Shown here one piece after another: positions 8,655 through 16,573 of a stretch of DNA of 64,000 nucleotides. The notes under the pieces are model-generated. The model was not told where the DNA came from. It saw only the letters and a list, made by a program, of their open reading frames with translations, and ran no database searches. The stretch's first letter is position 1. Every line of letters starts with the position of its first letter. The position numbers and the translations under genes are program-made. This stretch comes from Paenibacillus sp. HGH0039 (GTDB taxonomy: Bacteria > Bacillota > Bacilli > Paenibacillales > NBRC-103111): contig NZ_KE150413.1 of the NCBI RefSeq assembly GCF_000411255.1, positions 2,332,580 to 2,396,579 of the forward strand, in the 5' to 3' direction.

Positions 8655-9001
8655 ATGGCTGCAGTATTAGAACGGAAGTATAGTGAAGTGAACAAAATGA
8701 CTCAGAAAGCAGAAGTGAATAGAGGGGAAGTTTGGACGGTTAGGCTTGATGGAAATGTGGGCTCTGAGCAGGGAGGCGTTAGACCATGTGTGATTATCAG
8801 TAACCAGAAGGGAAACAAATTCGGTACAACTGTAATTGTTGCAGCTATTTCATCACAAATACAAAAAGCTAAACTACCTACACATGTAGTCTTGGAAGGC
8901 GGAATAGATGGAGTCTCGTTGACTCGGTTGTTATGTTAGAGCAGGTCAGAACAGTTGATAAATCAAGGCTAATTAATAAAGTAGCCGAACTGAGTAGCTA
9001 A
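8655..9001 (+). pseudogene. mazF: MazF/PemK-family toxin, frameshifted
   Basis: Residues ~20-80 match the MazF ribonuclease core: RGEVW, VGSEQGGVRPCVIIS, then IVAAISSQIQKAKLPTHV. The frame then leaves the family and stops at 8939. The adjacent frame restores SVVMLEQVRTVDKSRL and stops at 9001. One missing base near 8920 explains this. The protein is also shorter than MazF at its C-terminus, and no MazE-like antitoxin gene is seen upstream, so this is likely a decayed single toxin gene. Confidence 0.8.
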
Positions 9002-9140
9002 GTGATGCAGAAAGTTACGCAGGCTCATAAAATAAGTTGTGCTGATATGTTTAATTAATGTTCCTTGATAATAAAATAATACATTATGGATTGCAACTGT
9101 GAATATAAAGGATTGATCCAGAATGTCTACTGGTACCTAG

Positions 9141-9173
9141 GCCTAATTAGTTGTTACACTAATTAGGCTTTTT
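9141..9173 (+). terminator. Rho-independent terminator
   Basis: A perfect 10-bp stem, GCCTAATTAG (9141-9150) with CTAATTAGGC (9159-9168), loop of 8, then five T. The 9002-9140 stretch before it holds no recognised gene. Confidence 0.95.
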
Positions 9174-9185
9174 GAGCGAAAAGGA

Positions 9186-9214
9186 TTGACTTTAATATAA
9201 TAAAAGAATATAAT
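9186..9214 (+). promoter_or_regulatory. Strong vegetative-type promoter
   Basis: TTGACT (9186-9191), 17 bases, TATAAT (9209-9214). The spacer, rich in AATAATAAAAGAA, recurs in the promoter at 50107. Confidence 0.8.
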
Positions 9215-9269
9215 AAAATAACGAAAAATACGATGAAACTATATTTTTATCCGACTAGGAGGAATTACA

Positions 9270-9401
9270 ATGAGTAAAGAGTTCGCAATGCTGGGATTTG
9301 CAGCGGCAATGATGTCGGATGAAATGTTTGTACTTAGAAAGAAGAAAGAAAAAGTCGTACAGTGTCCATGGATGAGTGATGATAACTTAATGACTGGATG
9401 A
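9270..9401 (+). CDS. Small hypothetical protein (43 residues)
   Basis: ATG 9 bases after AGGAGG, directly downstream of a strong promoter. The peptide has a Met/Ala-rich start and a Lys-rich middle. No family was recognised. Confidence 0.6.
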   Translation: MSKEFAMLGFAAAMMSDEMFVLRKKKEKVVQCPWMSDDNLMTG

Positions 9402-9457
9402 TGGATCTGTACGAAAACATCCAGCGAGACAAAATGTACGGAGACAGTGATTATTAA
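9401..9457 (+). CDS. Possible 18-residue peptide or displaced C-terminus
   Basis: The ATG overlaps the stop of the previous gene (TGATGG). The frame MDLYENIQRDKMYGD reads like a continuation of that protein, so a one-base lesion in a longer gene is as likely as a separate peptide. Confidence 0.25.
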   Translation: MDLYENIQRDKMYGDSDY

Positions 9458-9582
9458 GATGAAATGATCCTTTTATTTAGATTGCCTAGCATCACAATAG
9501 TAACACCAACACTTCTCTTACTAGATAAATTATTAACCTATATGGTAATATACAGAAAACACAGGAGAGAGCGGTGATAACT

Positions 9583-9852
9583 ATGTCTAAATACGAAAAT
9601 TTTACTGATTTTCTTAGGTCCAATGATGAAGATCAGATAACAATAAAGATTACATATTTAAATGAACTTGTTAAGCGAATCGATCCAAAAGGCTTGCCTC
9701 AGTCTGCGTATAATGATAACTGGAAGACATGGTGGAGTAATAATAAATCTTCTACTAGTAGGCAATGTGATGCCTGGCTCAAAGTTGGATGGAAAACGGA
9801 TCTTACCAAAAGCAAACAAGGCGAATACATAACTTTTATAAAAGATGAATAG
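9583..9852 (+). CDS. DUF7662-like protein
   Basis: About 89 residues. MSKYENFTDFLRS, a central WKTWWSNN and a final WLKVGWKTDL match the small DUF7662-type family of unknown function. The ATG at 9583 fits the family N-terminus. A GTG at 9574 is an alternative. Confidence 0.6.
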   Translation: MSKYENFTDFLRSNDEDQITIKITYLNELVKRIDPKGLPQSAYNDNWKTWWSNNKSSTSRQCDAWLKVGWKTDLTKSKQGEYITFIKDE

Positions 9853-9887
9853 AGATTCCGTAGAGTCTTGAGGGAAAGGACAGCAAA

Positions 9888-10412
9888 ATGTTAATTTATA
9901 GTTTACAAACATTATCAGTATGGGAGCTTGCGAGGAAAATAGGTTATTTAGAAGGTGCTCAAGAGCACGCAATGTTTCCAGAACACTATAAATGGATGAT
10001 GGGAGAAATGAGTAAAAGGCTTCCTAGCTACACTGGAGAATATCCAATTTGGTTGTGGGTTAAAAAACCCGACATGAGATCCTCGGCGCATTTTATTGGT
10101 GGCACTAAATGTGTGAGATTAACTTTAGAGTTAGATGATAAAGATGTTTTGATTTCAGATTTTGATAGATGGCACCTAGTGTTGAATAATGGTTTCTGTT
10201 CGGATAATGAACAAGAAGATGAGAATTTTGATAACGGAAAACTAAATATAACAAAAGAAGAAAGTTGGGAACGCATTTTTGATCTTACTAGAAATGTAGA
10301 TGTTGAATGGACGGGAAATGGTGAGTGGCTGCAGGGAACAACAGGCAGAATTTATCTAGATAAGGTTAAAAAAGTAGAACACTTTATAACTCGAAAATCA
10401 AAGTTATATTAA
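9888..10412 (+). CDS. DUF3841 family protein
   Basis: 174 residues. The N-terminal LQTLSVWELARKIG, the YPIWLWVKKPDMR segment and SDFDRWHLVLNN match the DUF3841 family of unknown function, which is often found on mobile elements. AAAGGA precedes the ATG. Confidence 0.75.
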   Translation: MLIYSLQTLSVWELARKIGYLEGAQEHAMFPEHYKWMMGEMSKRLPSYTGEYPIWLWVKKPDMRSSAHFIGGTKCVRLTLELDDKDVLISDFDRWHLVLNNGFCSDNEQEDENFDNGKLNITKEESWERIFDLTRNVDVEWTGNGEWLQGTTGRIYLDKVKKVEHFITRKSKLY

Positions 10413-10447
10413 TGATGAAATGAATATTTTATAGGGAGCGACGAATA

Positions 10448-10870
10448 GTGGATGTGATTCAATTTATGAAATCAGTGGATAAAGAGCTTAGAAATATAGT
10501 TAAGGAAGGGAAACCGGCGAAGTGTCACACGTATTGCAATCTAATTGCTTCATATCTCAATGTTCATTTTGACGAAAAAATCAAGCATGTGCGGGTTCTA
10601 GGTCACGGATGGGTAAGTTCCGATGATTTTGTTCTCGATTATGTTCAGCCATTCGAAGGAGAACAAACTATAGGAGATAACAAATCGGAGCTTTATCTAT
10701 TCCATAAATACATGGAGTCAGAGGGGAACGCTGAAAATTATGATTTACTTGCTTTAGAAGAAGTAACCTCAGTCAAAAATCCCTATTTTCCAGGAAGTTT
10801 TATTGAATATATTAAGAGCAATTTTTCTAAGATCGATGATCGGGTAGTCGATATGGGCTATTACAAATAG
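10448..10870 (+). CDS. Hypothetical protein (140 residues)
   Basis: GTG start after AGGGAG and a copy of the repeat element (10415-10440). It has a mixed alpha/beta composition with HVRVLGHGWV and DYVQPFEG segments. No family was recognised. Confidence 0.6.
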   Translation: MDVIQFMKSVDKELRNIVKEGKPAKCHTYCNLIASYLNVHFDEKIKHVRVLGHGWVSSDDFVLDYVQPFEGEQTIGDNKSELYLFHKYMESEGNAENYDLLALEEVTSVKNPYFPGSFIEYIKSNFSKIDDRVVDMGYYK

Positions 10871-10923
10871 TCAAATATGCGAGTGTATTGATAAAAAGAT
10901 TATTTCATTTGAAGCGAGGGAGA

Positions 10924-11112
10924 ATGGATGATAAATATTTTGTAGAGATTGGACGCAAAGGAGAGATAGAACTGTATGAACGAGACGGTGCCTTTTATGA
11001 TCATGACATACAGGATTTATTGGTGGCGACCTTTTATGATAAAGAGTATGCGAATAAAGTAGCAAAGCTATTAAATAAAGTAGAATCTATATATAAGGAT
11101 TCTTTTATATGA
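10924..11112 (+). CDS. Hypothetical protein (62 residues)
   Basis: The ATG at 10924 follows GAGGGAGA. An upstream ATG at 10888 has no SD. The sequence (YFVEIGRKGEIELYERDG) suggests a small beta-sheet followed by a helix. A repeat element lies at 10890-10911. Confidence 0.55.
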   Translation: MDDKYFVEIGRKGEIELYERDGAFYDHDIQDLLVATFYDKEYANKVAKLLNKVESIYKDSFI

Positions 11113-11121
11113 GATCAAAAA

Positions 11122-11310
11122 TTGTCCAGACCAAAAGCAAGACAGAAATATATTGAATTACACGGGAATGCAGATCATATTGACGTAATGATGAAAAAAA
11201 GAGATGGAGATTATTTAAAGAACGTTATGGATAAAGGGATATCCAAAGAAGATGCAGAGAAATGTTGAGAAGTTTTGAAAGAATTAGAGGAACTTTATTT
11301 AGACGAGTAA
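11122..11310 (+). pseudogene. Small gene interrupted by an in-frame TGA
   Basis: A 62-codon frame from TTG 11122 runs through a TGA at 11266-11268 and ends at 11308-11310. Both sides are charged and coding-like (DGDYLKNVMDKGISKEDAEKC, then EVLKELEELYLDE). A TGG-to-TGA change would explain it. Confidence 0.5.
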
Positions 11311-11348
11311 GAAAATAAAAGAAGTATTTAATAAGGAGAGTGTATTAG

Positions 11349-11528
11349 ATGAAAAAAATTTGTATTCCGTATGGATCAAAGGTGTTCGATATTGAGGTGG
11401 GAAATTGGATTCCAGTTGTAAAAGATGAATTTATCGATATTGAAAGTACTTTATTGATTGATGGTGAATCTTTCTCAATAGAAGAAATTTGGGAAGACAA
11501 TACTGTTTGGGTAAAGCAGATAAAATAA
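11349..11528 (+). CDS. Hypothetical protein (59 residues)
   Basis: ATG preceded by AAGGAGAG and a repeat element (11314-11338). It is a small acidic, beta-rich protein with several Trp. No family was recognised. Confidence 0.6.
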   Translation: MKKICIPYGSKVFDIEVGNWIPVVKDEFIDIESTLLIDGESFSIEEIWEDNTVWVKQIK

Positions 11529-11548
11529 GTCTTTTATGAGGTGAAAAA

Positions 11549-11773
11549 GTGGATCAATTAATCGAAGACCTGACTGTAGTACTTATTCATTTAACAGCAA
11601 ATGGGCACCAAAGTTGGAGAGGTTATGATACAGACGTACTAAGAAAGCTTAAGAAAGAAAATCTAATTGATTTAAGTAATAGTTGGCAAACAATTTATAT
11701 CGGTGAGGATTTTAAAAATAAAGCTATTGAAATTATGAGTAAATATCATTTGGCTTCGGAGGAGAAAGTATGA
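11549..11773 (+). CDS. DUF6429-like small protein
   Basis: 74 residues. LTVVLIHLTANG, then SWRGYDTDVLRKLKKENLI and a C-terminal helix resemble the winged-helix-like DUF6429 family. GTG start after GAGGTG. Its end overlaps the next ATG (ATGA at 11770). Confidence 0.55.
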   Translation: MDQLIEDLTVVLIHLTANGHQSWRGYDTDVLRKLKKENLIDLSNSWQTIYIGEDFKNKAIEIMSKYHLASEEKV

Positions 11774-12333
11774 TCGAAGTTAATTTAAAGGCTCTGGAGA
11801 TTACTTCTCATGCTATAGAAAGAGCAAAAGAAAGATTTAATATTTTGAACGAGCTCGATATTGTTAATATGTGCAAAACAATAATAAAGACTGGTGTATA
11901 CATAGGAGAAATAACTTGCGAAAAAGGTAATAAAAGTCACTTGTTCGCTTCCGGTAAAAAAGGTGCGATTATTTCTCAAGATCTTTCTAAAGTAGTGACG
12001 GTAATAGAATACAGAAGAGGACACATTCCCGATCTAGACAAAAAGAATCCACTACATAACAAATTGGTTGCATTGTATCATTCTGAGATGAAAAGATTAA
12101 CAAAGTTAGAGCAATCGCTCTTAAAGAAATTAAAAGAAACAAAATTATATAATGATATTGAAATTGCTGAATTGAATCTAAAGTTATATAAAACAAGATC
12201 AGAGAAAACTAAAAAGGAAGTCGAACAGAGGATTGCAGAAATTAAAAACAAATTTGAAGAACAGGAATTCGCGATGAAGCAGATCGAGTCAGACAAAAGA
12301 ATTATTGCAAAGTCTATGGCCTGCCTAACTTAG
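11770..12333 (+). CDS. Hypothetical protein with long coiled coil
   Basis: 187 residues. Residues ~10-85 form a small domain (SHAIERAKERF ... VVTVIEYRRG) resembling DUF4258-type folds. Residues ~100-180 are a charged coiled coil. It overlaps the previous gene by four bases, so the two are probably translated together. Confidence 0.6.
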   Translation: MIEVNLKALEITSHAIERAKERFNILNELDIVNMCKTIIKTGVYIGEITCEKGNKSHLFASGKKGAIISQDLSKVVTVIEYRRGHIPDLDKKNPLHNKLVALYHSEMKRLTKLEQSLLKKLKETKLYNDIEIAELNLKLYKTRSEKTKKEVEQRIAEIKNKFEEQEFAMKQIESDKRIIAKSMACLT

Positions 12334-12334
12334 C

Positions 12335-12359
12335 GATAAAAGAGCGATTTTATAGGAGG
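12335..12359 (+). repeat. Phage intergenic repeat element: family description
   Basis: GATAAAAG, AGCG, ATTTTATAGGAGG: a clear copy of the element found throughout the window. The family pattern is AATAAAA, 4-6 variable bases, ATTTTAT or ATTTCAT, usually 0-3 bases before the SD, with the left arm often overlapping the previous TAA. Other copies by eye (approximate starts): 1700(-), 10415, 10890, 11314, 11523, 12917, 13123, 13808, 15557, 16207, 16553, 17018, 17684, 18365, 18861, 21287, 26774, 27301, 30176, 30851, 34561, 36140, 37410, 38123, 38463, 38956, 40499, 40718, 41598, 41864, 42661, 42935, 43454, 43638, 45685, 46900, 51191, 53549, 55461, 55830, 56812, 58757. Confidence 0.9.
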
Positions 12360-12370
12360 ATGGATCTTAA

Positions 12371-12409
12371 ATGAAGGTTGTTTTCGTAAACTTTGTTGCT
12401 TCTAAGTAA
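12371..12409 (+). CDS. Possible 12-residue peptide
   Basis: MKVVFVNFVASK then TAA, 11 bases after the AGGAGG that ends the repeat element. It may be a leader peptide or a relic. Function cannot be judged from sequence. Confidence 0.25.
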   Translation: MKVVFVNFVASK

Positions 12410-12462
12410 GATTTTAAAAAATGAATTTTAATAGTATAATAATGATAAAGGAGAGTGAAATA

Positions 12463-12642
12463 ATGGATGATAAGCGTTTTGAAACTATTTATACTCAAGG
12501 AAAATTTGAATTGATTAAAGTTATTCGTGATAATGAAACAGGAATTCTGTATATGTCGCAAAGAGAAGGCTATGGGCTTGGGCTAACTGTTATGTATGAC
12601 CAAGAAGGGAAACCCTTGGTAGATAAGAATTTTAAAAAGTAG
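12463..12642 (+). CDS. DUF6440 family protein
   Basis: 59 residues. RFETIYTQGKFELIKVIRDNETG, then GLTVMYDQEGKPLVD match DUF6440, a small beta-rich family. Two lipoprotein relatives occur at 38688 and 42709. The ATG at 12463 has AAAGGAGAG upstream. Confidence 0.7.
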   Translation: MDDKRFETIYTQGKFELIKVIRDNETGILYMSQREGYGLGLTVMYDQEGKPLVDKNFKK

Positions 12643-12699
12643 TAAGGGCTATTTAATGGGGGATAATTAAAGAAGACAAACAATATAAATTCAAGAACC

Positions 12700-12732
12700 G
12701 CTTGAATGGGCAATACCTATTCAAGCATTTTT
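12700..12732 (+). terminator. Rho-independent terminator
   Basis: GCTTGAAT (12700-12707) pairs with ATTCAAGC (12719-12726), with a few extra inner pairs, then ATTTTT. Confidence 0.85.
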
Positions 12733-12741
12733 GCTTGTTAG

Positions 12742-12921
12742 TTGGGGTTGAAAACAATTGCTGTAGTCACAGACAATTTGTGTGCTATCCGTAATGTTAT
12801 TAGGCATTTTCTCCACAGTAAGTGAACTACCTAATTTTAAAATGGGTATACAGTAATTCAAGGAGTTATAGAAATTACCGATTTTGAGTACAAATTAGAA
12901 AACATGATTCAGAATGAATAA
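12742..12921 (+). pseudogene. Degraded small gene
   Basis: Two coding-like pieces in one frame, KTIAVVTDNLCAIRNVIRH and NGYTVIQGVIEITDFEYKLE, are separated by several stops near 12823-12840. The end is TAA at 12919. Confidence 0.35.
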
Positions 12922-12957
12922 GTAATTTCATTTGAAATAATGAGGAGAGTTAAAAAT

Positions 12958-13053
12958 ATGAAGATGGATAAGAAGATGGTTCTTGCTCAATATTGTTTTG
13001 AAACTAGAAGCCTTAGCGAGTATGAAAAGAAATTAGTCAGAGAGGCATTTTAG
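12958..13053 (+). CDS. Small hypothetical protein (31 residues)
   Basis: ATG 8 bases after GGAGAG. The peptide is basic and helical. No family was recognised. Confidence 0.4.
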   Translation: MKMDKKMVLAQYCFETRSLSEYEKKLVREAF

Positions 13054-13148
13054 AGTTCACCATTTGATGATTTTGAAACTAAAACATACATTACTGTTAT
13101 TTATTTGGAACTATTTTGAGCTGATAAAAAGCAGATTTCATGAAAAAT

Positions 13149-13170
13149 AACCCACTCCAATGAGTAGGTT
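13149..13170 (-). terminator. Terminator of the zinc-protein gene
   Basis: AACC-ACTC and GAGT-GGTT pair around a 4-base loop, followed on the minus strand by ATTTTT. Confidence 0.75.
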
Positions 13171-13183
13171 ATAACTTGATTTC

Positions 13184-13663
13184 TTATGCGTAAGCGTAAT
13201 TTCTGTTCGAATAGTTGTGAGTACGATAAACTATTCCTTCACCGCAATTCGAACAGTACACAGTCCTTTCGAACTTGCGTCCACCAATTGTTAACCAATT
13301 TCCATTTCGACCACTTAAAATATCAGCAATCCTCTCTTTAGAGTGAAGTTTTGGATCGCCTTCTATTGCTGTCTTCACGAAATCTAGAAAGGTCAATTTT
13401 CTACTACATGTCGGACAAATTAGGTTGCTATCCACCATAAAGGGACGATTAAGCTGTTCTGCATTAGTTCCTAAATATTGAGCAAGCTCAGTTATTTCGT
13501 TTTCGCTCATTTCCCTCATGTTGTTTGTTCCTAATTCAAGAAGATTTTCAAGAACCGAGTTATGTACTAGCCAGGTCTCAGTATTTTCCGACCTATCGTT
13601 TAAAAGCATTGTTAGCTGTTCTTTTGTCGTAATTTCACGGAGTCTTCTTGCTTTGTCATCCAT
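13184..13663 (-). CDS. Hypothetical protein with zinc ribbon
   Basis: 159 residues. CPTC near 84 and CSNC near 138 probably bind one zinc ion. The N-terminal half is helical. The ATG follows AGGAGGGA. It is transcribed against its neighbours with its own terminator, which suggests an accessory (moron) gene. No family was recognised. Confidence 0.65.
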   Translation of the reverse strand: MDDKARRLREITTKEQLTMLLNDRSENTETWLVHNSVLENLLELGTNNMREMSENEITELAQYLGTNAEQLNRPFMVDSNLICPTCSRKLTFLDFVKTAIEGDPKLHSKERIADILSGRNGNWLTIGGRKFERTVYCSNCGEGIVYRTHNYSNRNYAYA

Positions 13664-13855
13664 ACTTTTTAATCCCTCCTACTAAGTAGATAAATTCAAT
13701 AGTTATTATTGCCAAGAAGTGAAGTTTTTATACTAAACGAAAAGTGAATTTAATTGTAAAACTGCAATTTAACAGCATACCGAAAAATTATAAGCTTGAT
13801 TTAAATAATTAATAAAATTTAATAGGACGGTGTTTAAAATGATTAAAGAAGATTT

Positions 13856-14131
13856 TTGGAGTATGAATATTTTAAAAACCTTCTCCTGAAGCAAAGCGAT
13901 GGTTTGACTGAAAAGGATGCAATTCTTGTCCTAAATGAGAAAGATATTATTTGGGGGGATCTTACCTTTACTTTTAAGACGCAAGGTAATGGATGGCGTA
14001 CAGCTATTTATTGCAATAACAGCGACACATATATAACACCACAAGACTTGAATCCTATCGAAGAGAAATGGTTCTTTGCCCAGGTAACCGAGTTATCAAT
14101 GGAGAAGTATAAAGCACTCCAGACGGCTTGA
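13856..14131 (+). CDS. Hypothetical protein (91 residues), start uncertain
   Basis: A coding-like frame from TTG 13856 with weak SD. An ATG at 13839 in another frame (MIKEDFW) has a good SD (AGGACGG, 8 bases) and would continue naturally into this protein if one base were missing near 13856, so a frameshift is possible. No family was recognised. Confidence 0.5.
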   Translation: MEYEYFKNLLLKQSDGLTEKDAILVLNEKDIIWGDLTFTFKTQGNGWRTAIYCNNSDTYITPQDLNPIEEKWFFAQVTELSMEKYKALQTA

Positions 14132-14150
14132 TAAGGAGGTGGGTAACAAA

Positions 14151-14321
14151 GTGAAGAGATACTGTCTGCAGCGCTATGACGGACGAGATGATAAAGCAGG
14201 AATCGAATACTGGCAACGAATAAAAGATAGTGAGAATCTTGAAGTTATAAAGTTATTTTGTCCTGCCGGTTATAGGATTATTGACAATGTAACTAAGGAG
14301 GTAGCTTGGGAAATTAAATAA
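14151..14321 (+). CDS. Hypothetical protein (56 residues)
   Basis: GTG 14151 lies 11 bases after AAGGAGG. The earlier GTG at 14139 overlaps the SD. Small beta-rich protein ending NVTKEVAWEIK. Confidence 0.55.
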   Translation: MKRYCLQRYDGRDDKAGIEYWQRIKDSENLEVIKLFCPAGYRIIDNVTKEVAWEIK

Positions 14322-14423
14322 AAATAAAAGTATCTTATATTCATAAAATAATATATGATATACTAGATATTGGAAACGTAATATAATATATATGCATATT
14401 TAAACTACATAGGGGCTGGTCTT

Positions 14424-14594
14424 TTGACATTTCATCGTGGAGATCGAGTGAAGCATATTGGATTAGGAACTGGCTTTTTCCTTCAGTACGAATTTGATGG
14501 ATTCACTGCAGAAACTGACGCAGCCTACGTAGAATTTGATACCGGTGAAACGATTAGTGTAACTGTAGGGTTGTTGGTTGCAATTGATGAGTGA
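14424..14594 (+). CDS. Small SH3-like protein (56 residues)
   Basis: TTG start 8 bases after AGGGG. MTFHRGDRVKHIGLGTGF followed by alternating strands resembles small SH3/CarD-like barrels. Function unknown. Confidence 0.55.
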   Translation: MTFHRGDRVKHIGLGTGFFLQYEFDGFTAETDAAYVEFDTGETISVTVGLLVAIDE

Positions 14595-14627
14595 ATATAA
14601 TAATAATCTTTAAGATTAGGTGAATAC

Positions 14628-15155
14628 ATGTCAATTGGCGAAAGACTTAGATACTTAAGAGAATCAATAAGTTTATCACAGGGCGATCTTGCAAAAACTT
14701 TGAATATTGCTCGTACTACATATTCAGGATACGAGAACGATATTAGGGAACCTGATTTTCACTTTATAATTAAAGTAGCCGACCTCTACAATGTTACGTT
14801 AGATTATTTGTTCGACCGTCAATTAAAAGAAGGACAAATAGTGACACCTAAGAAAGAGGAAATATCACTTAGACTTAAAAAATCTAGAGAACTTAAAGGG
14901 TTATCTCAAAGAGAGGTTTCCAAGCTCTCAGGTATAAACAACAAAACCATAAGCGGTTATGAAAACAATGTCAGTGAGCCCGATTTATTGACCATATCTA
15001 AACTTGCTTCTATCTATGGTGTGTCGATTGATTGGATTATAAATGGTCTACATTTTAAAATCGATGGCAGCAATGGCGTTTTAGAAGAACAACTAGAGCA
15101 TTCAAGAGAATTATTACAGAAATTTAAAGAGTTGGCCGAGCAAATAAAAGTCTGA
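14628..15155 (+). CDS. Tandem XRE/HTH_3 transcriptional regulator
   Basis: 175 residues with two complete HTH_3 domains: residues 3-60 (IGERLRYLRESISLSQGDLA ... YLF) and 80-140 (ISLRLKKSRELKGLSQREV ... WII). A coiled-coil tail that could dimerise follows. Single-domain Cro/CI-like proteins are common in phages, and the duplication is unusual. One polypeptide could span two half-sites or bind two operators. Confidence 0.85.
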   Translation: MSIGERLRYLRESISLSQGDLAKTLNIARTTYSGYENDIREPDFHFIIKVADLYNVTLDYLFDRQLKEGQIVTPKKEEISLRLKKSRELKGLSQREVSKLSGINNKTISGYENNVSEPDLLTISKLASIYGVSIDWIINGLHFKIDGSNGVLEEQLEHSRELLQKFKELAEQIKV

Positions 15156-15183
15156 TTTTATTGATGAGAAGGAGTATGACTAA

Positions 15184-15381
15184 ATGAAAACTATGTCGCA
15201 GATTAAGTATCACATTGATGAATTGCTTAGAGAGAAAAAAGCGATAAAGAATCAGCAGATCGAGGAGAAAGTTGATGAATTTACTAAAATAATGATTGAC
15301 ATGCCGCCCAAAGATAACGATGACTTAAAAAGATTGCTAAGAATGTTTGCAAAAGATGTAAAGTATATTACACAGCAGTAA
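15184..15381 (+). CDS. Hypothetical protein (65 residues)
   Basis: All-helical, highly charged small protein with AAGGAG upstream. It may be co-transcribed with the tandem HTH regulator. Confidence 0.55.
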   Translation: MKTMSQIKYHIDELLREKKAIKNQQIEEKVDEFTKIMIDMPPKDNDDLKRLLRMFAKDVKYITQQ

Positions 15382-15388
15382 AGAGGAG

Positions 15389-15561
15389 ATGACTCTTATA
15401 GAATGGATTGTTGGCGAAGGCAGAGTTTTTAAAGACGCTCTCGGTACGGAGTTACGAATTATTTCAGTTAAATATTCAAGAGTCCACTATTTGACGACGA
15501 TTTTTTGAGAGATGCACCAATCAGTACGTTTCAAAAGTGGATCAATAAAGAAGTGAAATAA
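15389..15561 (+). pseudogene. Small gene frameshifted at a poly-T run
   Basis: MTLIEWIVGEGRVFKDALG runs to a TGA just after six T near 15500. The other frame continues LRDAPISTFQKWINKEVK to a TAA at 15559-15561. An indel in the homopolymer explains both halves, and a sequencing error is possible. Confidence 0.5.
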
Positions 15562-15598
15562 AACACGGATTTTATAGAAAAGGAGAGGGAATGGAGCT

Positions 15599-16180
15599 TT
15601 GAAAAATGCTGTCTTCTACGATCCGGATCTCGTTAGATCTGCCAATTTGTCCGAGAAATTAGAGGTATACTTGCTCAAGGAAGGGCTACCTCTTATCGAT
15701 CCCGCGGATGCCGTCTTGGGCGTTCGCTTCCAATCTTTCACGGATATGGGACTTCTATATGATGGCGAACGTAAGCTGTTGCCCATTGGATACGAATGGG
15801 AGCCGGAAAGCTCAATTCTGGGGCTGGCTAAAGGTTCGGGGCATCTATATACCTACCACCCAGCCTCTGGGCAAACAGGATTCGTTAACTCGGACATCTG
15901 TCTGTTTATGTCGTTTTTATCATGCGTCCGATCATTTATAGTAAGTCGCTCCGAAAGCGACCAAGCGACGATATGGACGGCGGAGGAAATGCGTGAACGA
16001 CTTGCTGCCTTCCAACGCGGCGAGATATTAGCTAAGCGTCCGAATCGGCCGGTCTTCGACCACAAGGCGGAGTTGACACGCATGCGGGCTAATTTTGAAG
16101 AGAAGGACGCGCCCAGCCTGGCAGGCGAAAACTATTGGTGGAGCTGCGTGCTTGAGCAGCTGGAAGATGGCTTGTTATAA
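15599..16180 (+). CDS. SUKH-4-like immunity protein
   Basis: 193 residues with the feel of the SUKH superfamily (SMI1/KNR4-like immunity proteins): an FQSFTDMGLLYDG-type strand, a central LGLAKGSGHLYTY strand-turn, a helix of the LSCVRSFI type and a Trp-rich C-terminus. SUKH proteins neutralise polymorphic toxins. No partner toxin lies beside it. Base composition is clearly more GC-rich than any neighbour, indicating recent transfer. TTG start after a copy of the repeat element. Confidence 0.6.
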   Translation: MKNAVFYDPDLVRSANLSEKLEVYLLKEGLPLIDPADAVLGVRFQSFTDMGLLYDGERKLLPIGYEWEPESSILGLAKGSGHLYTYHPASGQTGFVNSDICLFMSFLSCVRSFIVSRSESDQATIWTAEEMRERLAAFQRGEILAKRPNRPVFDHKAELTRMRANFEEKDAPSLAGENYWWSCVLEQLEDGLL

Positions 16181-16246
16181 CGGCTAGGGACCAGTCTATA
16201 TTGATGGATAAAAAACTGATTTCATAAGAAAGTCGGTGATTCCTCC

Positions 16247-16510
16247 ATGTCTCGAAGAAGGAGATTCAAATCAGTGAAGGAGGCAGCTGATCATATAGTT
16301 GCAAATGATCTGAATCAAGAAACAAAAGATTCCTTAACTCATCTTGATAGCAGTGAAATCATCAAATTTCATTTCACATTAGGGATGTATATACGAAACA
16401 AATATGAAGTCGATTTAGATGAAGCCGATAATTTCTTTCCGATTCATCGAGACGATGTTTCTTTTATGGTATTAGAAGAGATCCATCGAAAGTTAAATGA
16501 AAGCAGATAA
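16247..16510 (+). CDS. DUF6794-like small protein
   Basis: 87 residues. EEAD-like N-terminus, then EIIKFHFTLGMYIRNKYEVD, the kind of motif seen in DUF6794-type proteins. It is distantly similar in layout to the product at 42459. Confidence 0.5.
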   Translation: MSRRRRFKSVKEAADHIVANDLNQETKDSLTHLDSSEIIKFHFTLGMYIRNKYEVDLDEADNFFPIHRDDVSFMVLEEIHRKLNESR

Positions 16511-16573
16511 TTGTTTTCTGAATATCTTTACAAACGAATCAAGAGGAGAACACAATAAAACGGAGATTTTATC

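Noticed and set aside
6276-11268. UGA recoded as tryptophan
   Set aside because: Many genes in the window end with TGA at natural positions, and the DUF262 TGA stands where the family does not have Trp.
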